From Aquitalea denitrificans (lineage in GTDB: Bacteria; Pseudomonadota; Gammaproteobacteria; Burkholderiales; Chromobacteriaceae), in contig NZ_CP047241.1 in assembly GCF_009856625.1 (NCBI RefSeq), positions 1,364,001-1,428,000 on the forward strand: 64,000 nucleotides of DNA. The letters run 5' to 3'. Below the pieces are notes generated by a model, which saw only the letters and a list, made by a program, of their open reading frames with translations, had not been told where the DNA came from and made no database searches. The position numbers and the translations under genes were made by a program. Below are positions 35,158 to 42,958 of this stretch, piece after piece (the first letter of the stretch is position 1; each line of letters begins with the position of its first letter).

Positions 35158-35394
35158 ATGATGATGGCTCTTCCTGATTGCGGTGAAGGTAAGGGTATCT
35201 CTGCACTACAAGTTGAACTCATCGAGTCTATCGTTGAGAAATTCGAGCTAGCGATAAGGTCGGAGAGCTCGTCTGGGCTACATGACTCTACTCTAACGTC
35301 GGGGAGCCCTACCAACCTACACATTCGAAGAGCCAAAAACACCATGCAGGATGCTCCGACCTTGGAGTGGGATAGTGACGCGCGGCCAAAGTAA
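35158..35394 (+). CDS. Small hypothetical protein
   Basis: A 78-codon frame (starting MMMALPDCGEGKG) preceded at some distance (about 12 bases) by AGGAGG. No domain is recognised. It lies among IS debris, so it may be a chance frame or a remnant. Confidence 0.25.
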   Translation: MMMALPDCGEGKGISALQVELIESIVEKFELAIRSESSSGLHDSTLTSGSPTNLHIRRAKNTMQDAPTLEWDSDARPK

Positions 35395-35437
35395 AGATGT
35401 CCTGTGAAAATATCCGGCGCTTCGCGATTGCGCACCC

Positions 35438-35734
35438 AGTTTAGTCTGTCCCGCTCCCCTCGGTCACTCGTTTCAGCTCTGCCGTGAGATGGTGGATTTC
35501 GGCTTGCCGGTCTACGGACACGACCGGTTTGGCATGTGTGGGTCGTAGCATTCAGCCATTGATACAGGGGTGGGCAGATTCGCCGAGACAGCTGGTAACT
35601 TCGGTAACCGGATACCCATACTTGGTTGCCAATTGATAGCTTCAATCTTGAGCTCTTCGAGGATGCATGGCTTGCTAACGGTGCCTCCTTATGGTGCTTT
35701 CGAAGTGCCTGTCTAGGAAAGGAGGGGAGATTCA
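35438..35734 (-). pseudogene. Decayed IS3-family orfA end
   Basis: Aligned by eye with 54630-54925 of the intact IS3: the 5' half of orfA, its start region (with a damaged CCTCCTTAT ribosome site) and the outer terminal repeat GTCTAGGAAAGGAGGGGAGATTCA. Many substitutions and stops. It has the same orientation as the intact copy, so the two lie as direct repeats around rep and BREX. Confidence 0.7.
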
Positions 35735-36348
35735 TAAGGGCAAATTCATGCACTCGCAGGCCGAACACATCTGTCAGAAATTACCCTTCTCAATGTAGGG
35801 GATATCTAATGTGGGTTTCCCAGCATTTTTCGAGGTATATTGCAAGTAGTTAAACGCAATTTTTGGTGCACCGCTCCGGCAATGCGAGGGCATCGATTGT
35901 CGTTTGCTAGTGCATTCTTGCCCTGCGGCTTCATCGGTCGTGTCATATGCTGCTTACCGCAGCACTTCCCTTTATTTTGAGAGTCGTCATGCACCCGGCG
36001 TTTGCCATTGATATCAGCTGGAGATGTAATAACAGGAGTGGCACTATTTAACGTCATCCTGGTTAGTGGATATCCTCTCTGCCCTGATGGAAGAGTTGTG
36101 CGTGGTTTGGCGGTAATTGCTTACCAGGGGGCGCCAGAGAGCGCCCAAGTCTCAGCGCTCGCCGCCCTGGCCGCGGACTGCTCCGGAGGAGCAGCAATAC
36201 GGAGGATATCGGAGATGTGCGAAGTGATGTGCTTACACGAGCGTGCGGTTAGCAAAATCATACTTAAGCATAGATTTAATCTTATTATTACAGCTCGCAA
36301 AAATTATCAAAAACCCTAGTAAATATTGATATATTTTCCATTGTGATT
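35735..36348. other. Gap without convincing genes
   Basis: A rightward frame at 36002-36319 and a leftward frame at 35806-36057 exist, but neither has a ribosome site or recognisable content. The last 60 bases turn very AT-rich ahead of the rep gene, as in plasmid origins. Confidence 0.45.
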
Positions 36349-36384
36349 GTATTCACATGCCACTCTTTCCGTATTCACGTGCCA
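36349..36384 (+). repeat. Iteron-like direct repeats upstream of rep
   Basis: GTATTCACATGCCA (36349-36362) and GTATTCACGTGCCA (36371-36384) are direct repeats with one mismatch at a 22-bp period, two helical turns, as in iteron origins. A weaker TTTCACATCATC follows at about 36407. They lie 55 bp before the rep gene, next to an AT-rich stretch. Confidence 0.55.
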
Positions 36385-36439
36385 TGTTGCGAATATTTCC
36401 TATACTTTCACATCATCTCTGTATGGAAGGTCAGATGTA

Positions 36440-37297
36440 ATGGGTGTTGCTTGTCAATGGTTGCCAATTCGGCTCCCACATGGAGTTTCGTCAGAGTCAT
36501 TTTTGGTTCCGAGTTTGATTGTTCGCAGCGCTATATTTGGCTCGCAGTGGTTTCGTGGTCGAGTAGTTCGACAGACCATTTCCTCACCAGTTACGTGTGC
36601 AGGATATGGCCACATTGATGTGTGGCAAATGGTTGGAAGCCAGTTGGATATGGCAGATGCCGCTGTTTGGCTTCATCTGCTGGACTTGGGTTTGAGGCAG
36701 CGGGCCGAAGATATTACGGCTGTTCGTCTAGTGGTTGATGAGTCGCTGTTATTGCATCAGCTTGGCCGTGCAAAGGGTACATCAAACCGCGAGTGGCTGT
36801 ATGAATCTCTTTCGCGACTCTCTAGTAATATTTATCGCTTTAAAACTCGTGATTTGGATATTGAGAACTTCATGTTGCTAGAGCGTGACATGGCCTGGCC
36901 AGCTGAGCGTAGTCATGCCATAAATTATAGTTTCAAACTAAATTCACAATTGGTTCCTCTATTTCAGTATGGTTGGACTCCGCTTCGTAAAGAAGTACTG
37001 ACCGCGCTTGGTAGTGACTCTCTAGCGTTGTGGCTTTATGGAGTACTCGTGCGTTGGAGTGGCAATTACCCTCCGACTGCAGCCTACCTGCAATCCTTAT
37101 CTGGTCGAGTAAGTATGCGAAGTGACCATTACTTGAAATCTTTGGCTAAGAGCCTTGCAATCTTGAAATCAGCTACTCAATGGAAGGGTCTTGCGCTTCG
37201 TGATGGTGTGGTGGTGTTGCCTGAAAAACCTAAGAGGCAGGTGAAAGATTCTGAGTATCAGATGAAGGTCTTAGATTACATGGAAGATGAGATTTGA
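36440..37297 (+). CDS. TrfA-like plasmid replication initiator
   Basis: 285 residues. The segment VGSQLDMADAAVWLHLLDLG (about residues 65-85) and the following winged-helix-like region resemble the TrfA family of replication initiators (RK2 and relatives), which bind iterons and open the origin. LYGVLVRWSGNYPPTAAYLQ and LSGRVSMRSDHYLKSL lie where the second winged helix would be. I chose ATG 36440 with GGAAGG upstream; the open frame extends to 36347 over repeat sequence. Iteron-like repeats lie just upstream. A rep gene in a tRNA-integrated island suggests an integrated plasmid, or an element that replicates after excision. Confidence 0.7.
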   Translation: MGVACQWLPIRLPHGVSSESFLVPSLIVRSAIFGSQWFRGRVVRQTISSPVTCAGYGHIDVWQMVGSQLDMADAAVWLHLLDLGLRQRAEDITAVRLVVDESLLLHQLGRAKGTSNREWLYESLSRLSSNIYRFKTRDLDIENFMLLERDMAWPAERSHAINYSFKLNSQLVPLFQYGWTPLRKEVLTALGSDSLALWLYGVLVRWSGNYPPTAAYLQSLSGRVSMRSDHYLKSLAKSLAILKSATQWKGLALRDGVVVLPEKPKRQVKDSEYQMKVLDYMEDEI

Positions 37298-37381
37298 CCT
37301 TGATGAAAAAGAGTGGAAAAATACATAATGATGGGTAGCTAAATCTATACTGATTTAGGTCAATAAAACTGGAGAGGAACG

Positions 37382-37519
37382 ATGGCATATTCTCGCTGGA
37401 AAATGAGAGGTGGGTTGTATTCGTATGTGGTGGTCGATGGAGATGATATTGACGAAGCTTATGACCATATTCAGAATATTCCGCAATTTTTTCGGAGCTG
37501 CAAAGCTGAAACCCGATGA
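37382..37519 (+). CDS. Small 45-residue protein, possibly frameshifted
   Basis: GGAGAGG lies six bases before ATG 37382. The frame gives MAYSRWKMRGGLYSYVVVDG onward and stops at 37519. A T6 tract at about 37484-37489 lies inside. If one T is skipped, the reading continues in the next frame to 37607 (ending KAFFNREFSK), just before a terminator, for about 74 residues. So this may be a frameshifted or frameshifting gene. No family is recognised. Confidence 0.5.
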   Translation: MAYSRWKMRGGLYSYVVVDGDDIDEAYDHIQNIPQFFRSCKAETR

Positions 37520-37609
37520 AGTAGACCCCGTACCATTAGAATCATCCCATGGGGAGGAATGGCCTGTATTTAATAAAGCCTTTTTTAATAGGGAATTCTC
37601 CAAATAAAG

Positions 37610-37643
37610 AAATAGCCCACTTTCTGTGGGCTATTTTGTTTTT
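37610..37643 (+). terminator. Terminator after rep and the small gene
   Basis: AAATAGCCCAC / GTGGGCTATTT (37610-37620 with 37626-37636), then TTGTTTTT. It separates the rep transcript from the BREX operon. Confidence 0.85.
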
Positions 37644-37777
37644 CAAGTCAACCAATAACGTATTTATCTATGGTCGCCGGGAGAGTACGTATTGCATCAA
37701 AGCATTGCTGGTTGCATAGCAGAGAGAGTACAAAATTATGAAAATGACGAAGGCATATTTTAATTTTTCATAGGAAG

Positions 37778-37806
37778 TTCCCGATAACTTATGGACCCCG
37801 TATAAT
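37778..37806 (+). promoter_or_regulatory. Putative promoter of the BREX operon
   Basis: A perfect TATAAT (37801-37806), with TTCCCG 17 bases upstream as a poor -35. It lies 35 bases before the ribbon-helix-helix gene. A weak -35 fits a promoter controlled by another protein. It is the only good candidate in the 37644-37841 gap. Confidence 0.5.
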
Positions 37807-37841
37807 TGCATTTTGCTAGCATTTTACTTACAGGTGAGGGT

Positions 37842-38054
37842 ATGGCTGTTGCAAAGACTCAGGTAGTCAGTGTCCGTGTTGAGCCGCACATCAAGTCTGC
37901 GCTACAGCTGGCGGCGGATAAAGAGATGCGTAGCGTTGCAAATATGGTGGAAGTGATGGTCGTTGCCTACTGTCGCTCGCAGGGCTATCCCCTCGAAGGC
38001 GTACCCCTTGATGTCCTATCGAACCTTGTGATGTCGGGAAGGATGCCGAAATGA
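37842..38054 (+). CDS. Ribbon-helix-helix protein, likely BREX operon regulator
   Basis: 70 residues. It has a short beta strand (QVVSVRVEPHIKSAL) followed by two helices (AADKEMRSVANMVEVMVVAY), the CopG/Arc layout. ATG 37842 has GTGAGGG upstream; the earlier in-frame start at 37806 overlaps the -10 box, so I rejected it. Its stop overlaps the brxA start (ATGA), so the two are translationally coupled. Known BREX loci often carry a regulator such as BrxR ahead of brxA, but that is a winged-helix/WYL protein. A small RHH protein in this place is a candidate autorepressor (inference). Confidence 0.7.
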   Translation: MAVAKTQVVSVRVEPHIKSALQLAADKEMRSVANMVEVMVVAYCRSQGYPLEGVPLDVLSNLVMSGRMPK

Positions 38055-38848
38055 CACCACGCGATGAGGCTTTGTATGCCAGTTTGGGGTTTAGATTTGG
38101 CAGTGGTGGGCCGCATGCATCTAGAACAATGATGCTTGATGATTTGCGTACGCTGCTAAAGCATGTACCTCTGGATGCAGAGCGCGTTGCATACGCAGAA
38201 GCGGTCATTCAGGAAAATATTCTCGGAAAGCCCACGCGGAAAACGCGAGAACTGTCTTGGAAGTATCTTCAGGCACTCTATGGCTTTGATGCTAATCCAC
38301 TGTTTCGCGCACTTCGAAGGCTTTGGGTGTTAGATGAGGAAGCTCAGCCAATGCTTGCATTGACGGTCACACTGGCTAGAGACCCTTTGCTGCGGTTGAC
38401 GCAGCCTTACTATCTGGACTCTGTCTTTGGGACGTTGATGCGTAGAGAGTCGATGGAAGCTTTTCTTGAGGAGCAGTTGTCAGGCAGGCTAAGTGCGGCC
38501 TCACTTAAGTCGCTTGCTCAGAATGTTGCGGGCTCTTGGACTGCGGCCGGTATCTTAAAGGGAAGGGCCCGTAAAGTGCGTTCCAAGCCTCAAGCCACAC
38601 CAGGTGCTGTGGCGATGATGTTATTTATGGGGTACTTAGAGGGGCGGACAGGGCAGCGGCTTTTCAACTCCGACTGGATAGCCTTGCTGGGATGCTCAGT
38701 TGAAGAGGTTGAGGCGCTCGCCAGTTCGGCATCTCATCGTGGCTTAATCGTTTACATGAGTGCCGGTGGTGTCAAGGAAGTGCGCTTCCCTGGCTATCTT
38801 ACCGCAGAAGAAGAACAGATTCGCCAGGAGGCAATGCATGTCGTCTAA
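38051..38848 (+). CDS. brxA: BREX protein BrxA (DUF1819)
   Basis: 265 residues. BrxA is a small helical DNA-binding protein of type 1 BREX. Family-like segments are FRFGSGGPHASRTMMLDDLR near the start, LRRLWVLDEEAQPMLALTVT in the middle and GGVKEVRFPGYLTAEEEQIR at the end. The identity rests on these plus the invariant gene order brxA-brxB-brxC. It overlaps both neighbours by a few bases (RHH gene ATGA, brxB 11 bp). Confidence 0.9.
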   Translation: MTPRDEALYASLGFRFGSGGPHASRTMMLDDLRTLLKHVPLDAERVAYAEAVIQENILGKPTRKTRELSWKYLQALYGFDANPLFRALRRLWVLDEEAQPMLALTVTLARDPLLRLTQPYYLDSVFGTLMRRESMEAFLEEQLSGRLSAASLKSLAQNVAGSWTAAGILKGRARKVRSKPQATPGAVAMMLFMGYLEGRTGQRLFNSDWIALLGCSVEEVEALASSASHRGLIVYMSAGGVKEVRFPGYLTAEEEQIRQEAMHVV

Positions 38849-39401
38849 GGTCGCGAAATTGATTTCTACATACAGTCAGCACCTGACTGTACCTTGGCAG
38901 GCGGGTCTTGCAGCGATTCAGCGCGTTATTTTTGCAGTCTATGACAAGTCTGACGAACTGCGTTTGCGCGCAAATATAGGTGAGTTCGAGCTTGCAACCC
39001 AGTCAGCTGGCAAGCAGTGGCTCTTGATAGACATCACGGATGCTTTTCCAGAGTGGATGGCTGCGCAAGAGTATCGCGAGGCATACTTTGAGTCCCCTGA
39101 AGATTTGGCAGGATACCAAGCTGGTGAGCTGACCGAGTTTGTGGCGGACCTTAACGTCAAAATAAGGGAGCGCATCACTGCGGATGCAGGGCCAGAAACC
39201 GTCGTAGCTATTTTGGGTGTTGGCACATTATTTGGATTGGCGCGTGTATCTTCCGTTGTTGAGGGTATCAAAGAAGTAGTGCAGGGAAGATTGTTGGTAT
39301 TTTTTCCAGGGGAGTATCGCCCTGAAAATCATGATTATCGACTCTTCGATGCTCGTGATGGCTGGAACTATCTTGCTGTTCCCTTGTTGGCTAAAGATTG
39401 A
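38838..39401 (+). CDS. brxB: BREX protein BrxB (DUF1788)
   Basis: 187 residues. Family-like segments are KQWLLIDITDAFPEWMAAQE and GVGTLFGLARVSSVVEGI, and the C-terminus DARDGWNYLAVPLL is typical of DUF1788. The function is poorly known, but it is needed for BREX defence. ATG 38838 follows CAGGAGG and overlaps brxA; the longer frame from 38760 is inside brxA. Confidence 0.92.
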   Translation: MSSKVAKLISTYSQHLTVPWQAGLAAIQRVIFAVYDKSDELRLRANIGEFELATQSAGKQWLLIDITDAFPEWMAAQEYREAYFESPEDLAGYQAGELTEFVADLNVKIRERITADAGPETVVAILGVGTLFGLARVSSVVEGIKEVVQGRLLVFFPGEYRPENHDYRLFDARDGWNYLAVPLLAKD

Positions 39402-39433
39402 AGCTGAGTATTAAGAAAAAACTAAGGAATATC

Positions 39434-42400
39434 ATGCTGAATCGAGATATCTATAACAAGCTTCCTCAAGAAAATCGTCTTGTAAATAATGGTGTTGCTG
39501 AAGTTTCCGAAGACCACTCTGAGTCCGCTCAAGCAATTTTGCGGTATGAGGTAGAGACCTTTGTATGTAATGGTCAATATGAAAAAGGTCTTGAAACCAT
39601 TTTTGAGAAATTCCTGTTCAACTTGGATGCTGGTACTGAGCAGCCAGGTATATGGATTTCAGGCTTTTACGGTAGCGGTAAGTCGCACTTGGCCAAGATG
39701 CTGCGCACACTATGGACCGACTACCAGTTTGCTGACGGTGCGTCTGCGCGAAGTCTTGCAAAACTGCCTACGGGCGTGTTCGAACATCTGAAAGAACTTA
39801 GCACCCAAGGGCGTCGTTATGGCTCGCTGCACGCTGCTGCAGGTAAGCTCGGCGCTGGTGCCGGGGATAAGGTACGCCTTGCTTTGCTGGGTATTGTCTT
39901 TAAGTCAAAAGGCTTGCCGGAGCAGTACAACCAGGCACAGTTTGTCCTTTGGATGAAGCGCGAAGAAATCTTGTCTCTCGTCGACGCTGAGTTGAAAGCT
40001 GCTGGTCGCTCTTTGGCGCAAGAGCTGCCTCATATGTATGTCTCAAGCCTCTTGGCCAAGGCTTTGCTTAAAGCCAGACCCGATTTGGCACACTCGGAAG
40101 CAGATGCTCGCAAGCTGCTTAAAGAACAGTTTCCTCAGGTAACTGATGTTACTAGTGAGCAGATGACTTTAGCGATTGAAGCGGCACTGGTTGAAAATGG
40201 CAAATTCCCATTAACGCTTGTCGTTTTGGATGAAGTACAGCAGTACATCGGAAATGATGTTGAGAAAGCTTTTCAAGTGCAAGAGGTTACAGAAACGCTC
40301 AGCAAGCACTTCAATGGCAAGCTGCTGTTTGTTGGTACGGGTCAGTCTGCGCTCTCCGGCATGCCAAATTTGCAGCGTTTGATGGGGCGCTTCCCTGTAC
40401 AGATAATGCTTGGTGACTGGGATGTCGAGAATGTTACTCGGCAAATTATTCTGGCAAAAAAACCATCTGCGCAGCCAGAAATTGAGCAGGTTCTGCGCAA
40501 TAATTTGGGTGAAATTTCACGTCACCTGAGGGGGACGAAGCTCGAGCACCTTACAGACGACGAAAGCATTTTGACCTCGGACTATCCGCTCTTGCCCGTG
40601 CGGCGCCGCTTCTGGGAGCGTGTGTTACGAAATATTGACACGACCGGGACGGTCTCTCAGCTTCGTAGTCAGCTACGGGTAGTGCATGAAGCAGTATTGG
40701 CTACTGCAGACGCTCCACTTGGCCATGTAGTTTCTGGTGATTTCCTATATGACCAAATTGCCGCAAACCTGGTATCAACCGCCCAGCTACCCAAAGAGGT
40801 GTTCGAGAACGTTCAGCGCTTCTCCGTAGGAAATGAAGACAGCCAATTGAAAGCAAGGTTGCTGAAGCTTATTTTTCTCATCAACAAATTACCTGCTGAC
40901 GCTGCTCTCGAAATTGGCCTTAAAGCAACTGAAGATGTCCTTGCTGACTTGCTTGTGACTGACCTGTCCGAAGGTTCTGCTGAACTGCGTAAGAGGCTGC
41001 CGGCACTTCTGGACGAGCTACAAAATAAAGACCGCCTTGTGATGGCTTTGGCGGGAGGCAATGGTACCGAGTATCGTTTGCAGACTCGTGAGTCCAGTGC
41101 TTGGTACGATGAGTTCCGTGCCCAGGAGGCCGAACTGAATGCGGCACCAAAGCGGTTGGAACAGCGTCGCTCGGACCTGCTTAAGGCACGTTTTGGCGAA
41201 GTGCTTAAAAAAGTGCGCGTGGTGCAAGGTAAAGACAATGTAGAGCGTCGACTGACGACTACTTATGACGAAATCTTGCCGAAAGATAACGATAAAAACC
41301 TTTACCTGTGGATTCAGGATGGCTGGCAGACCGAGGAGAGGTCTGTCATTGCGGAGGCCAAGGCCAAAACTGCTGACAACCCCACGCTATTTGCTTTTCT
41401 GCCAGCACAGCATAAGACCGAGCTGACGAATGTCATCGTCGCGCTTGACGCATCAAATACAACTCTACAGAGGAAAGGTAGTCCTTCGACTGAGGAAGGC
41501 CGAGATGCACAGCGTTCAATGGAAAGTAGGTTACGTACTGCTGAGAAAGAGCTTGCTACGCTGCTTGATAAGCTGATTGCGGGTGTCCGTGTTTTCCAGG
41601 CTGGGGGACAAGAGTCTGTAGACGGTAATGAATTGTCGGAGCGCATCAACCGTGCGGCTAAATCGTCTGCAATTCGACTTTACAGTCAATTTGATGTTGC
41701 CGACCATGACATGTGGAGCAAGGTGCTGGACGAGGCCCGTAAAGGCAATATGGAAGCCCTCAAGGCAGTAGGGCATAGTCAAGAAGCTGACAAACACCCG
41801 GTCTGCCAGAAGCTGCTTGCTTATATTGGTCCCAATAAAAAGGGGGCTGAAATTCGTGAAAACTTCGAAGCACCCCCATTCGGTTGGCCGCGGGACGCTA
41901 TTGACGGTGCACTGTATGCCTTGCTTGCTGCCGGTAACATCAAAGCTATTGACGCAGCGTCTAAGTCATTGGATGCAAAAAGCCTGGACCGCGCCAAGCT
42001 CACCCAAACGAGCTTCCAGCGCGAAAGTGTAACCATCACACCGCTTCAGCTTATCAAGATTCGCTCCTTGTTTAGTGCGGTCGGGGTTCCTTGCCAACCC
42101 AAGGAAGAGCAAACCAAGTTAGCTACCTTGCTGGTCAAGCTACGTGACCAAGCTGCCAAGGCCGGTGGCCATATGCCGGCCCCGGAAGCACCCAAGATTC
42201 ATGTAATTGAAGCTATCGAAGCGCAAACAGGCAATGCGCAGTTGCTGGAGTTGTTCACACACCACGACGAAATCGTTGGTTTGTCTAAAGAGTGGACAAA
42301 AACAGCTGATGAAATTACGAAGCGCTTGCCAATTTGGCGCAAATTGACTGAGTTGCTCCATCATGCGAAGGACTTGGGTCCATACGCTGAACTCAAAGCC

Positions 42401-42895
42401 GAAGTAGATGCTATTGAAGCGCAACGTAGTCTTCTGGTTGACCCTGACCCAGTACGCCCTTTGCTGGATAAGACTGTAGACCTATTGCGCCAGGCATTGA
42501 ATGCCAAACTGGTGGCTTTCGAGCAAGCTTTCCAGCAGCAGTGGGAGCAACTCCAAGCTGATGCCGATTGGAACAAATTGACGGATAACCAGCGTGCAGA
42601 GCTGAGTGCTAAGCACAGTTTATCCGCTTCTCCGGCGTTGCAGCTCAGTACGCCAGAACAGTTGCAAGATGCATTGGACGATTGCGACCTGGACCACTGG
42701 GTCTCCAAGACCCAGGCATTGCCCAGCCGATTTGAAGCAGCTCGCCACGCCGCTGTGCAATTGTTGAAGCCGAATGTTGTGCATGTGGCATTGCCAAAGC
42801 GTACCTTGAATGACGAGGCAGAGGTCAAAGCCTGGCTTGCAGAGGTTGAGCTGCTGTTGAACAGCAAACTCAAGCAAGGTCCAGTCGCGCTTTAA
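39434..42895 (+). CDS. brxC: BREX ATPase BrxC (PglY-like)
   Basis: 1153 residues. The Walker A motif GFYGSGKSHLAKML is at about residues 77-90, followed by an AAA+-like core (TLVVLDEVQQYIGND as Walker B at about 265) and long alpha-helical regions. BrxC is the large P-loop ATPase of BREX, necessary for both methylation and phage exclusion. I used ATG 39434, with AAGGA upstream, rather than TTG 39398, whose frame overlaps brxB by four bases. The length matches type 1 BrxC (about 1100-1200). Confidence 0.95.
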   Translation: MLNRDIYNKLPQENRLVNNGVAEVSEDHSESAQAILRYEVETFVCNGQYEKGLETIFEKFLFNLDAGTEQPGIWISGFYGSGKSHLAKMLRTLWTDYQFADGASARSLAKLPTGVFEHLKELSTQGRRYGSLHAAAGKLGAGAGDKVRLALLGIVFKSKGLPEQYNQAQFVLWMKREEILSLVDAELKAAGRSLAQELPHMYVSSLLAKALLKARPDLAHSEADARKLLKEQFPQVTDVTSEQMTLAIEAALVENGKFPLTLVVLDEVQQYIGNDVEKAFQVQEVTETLSKHFNGKLLFVGTGQSALSGMPNLQRLMGRFPVQIMLGDWDVENVTRQIILAKKPSAQPEIEQVLRNNLGEISRHLRGTKLEHLTDDESILTSDYPLLPVRRRFWERVLRNIDTTGTVSQLRSQLRVVHEAVLATADAPLGHVVSGDFLYDQIAANLVSTAQLPKEVFENVQRFSVGNEDSQLKARLLKLIFLINKLPADAALEIGLKATEDVLADLLVTDLSEGSAELRKRLPALLDELQNKDRLVMALAGGNGTEYRLQTRESSAWYDEFRAQEAELNAAPKRLEQRRSDLLKARFGEVLKKVRVVQGKDNVERRLTTTYDEILPKDNDKNLYLWIQDGWQTEERSVIAEAKAKTADNPTLFAFLPAQHKTELTNVIVALDASNTTLQRKGSPSTEEGRDAQRSMESRLRTAEKELATLLDKLIAGVRVFQAGGQESVDGNELSERINRAAKSSAIRLYSQFDVADHDMWSKVLDEARKGNMEALKAVGHSQEADKHPVCQKLLAYIGPNKKGAEIRENFEAPPFGWPRDAIDGALYALLAAGNIKAIDAASKSLDAKSLDRAKLTQTSFQRESVTITPLQLIKIRSLFSAVGVPCQPKEEQTKLATLLVKLRDQAAKAGGHMPAPEAPKIHVIEAIEAQTGNAQLLELFTHHDEIVGLSKEWTKTADEITKRLPIWRKLTELLHHAKDLGPYAELKAEVDAIEAQRSLLVDPDPVRPLLDKTVDLLRQALNAKLVAFEQAFQQQWEQLQADADWNKLTDNQRAELSAKHSLSASPALQLSTPEQLQDALDDCDLDHWVSKTQALPSRFEAARHAAVQLLKPNVVHVALPKRTLNDEAEVKAWLAEVELLLNSKLKQGPVAL

Positions 42896-42958
42896 AAAAT
42901 GACTGCGGGCAGGTCGAGAAAATTCCTGTCTCATATCGGATACGAGATTAATAACAAT

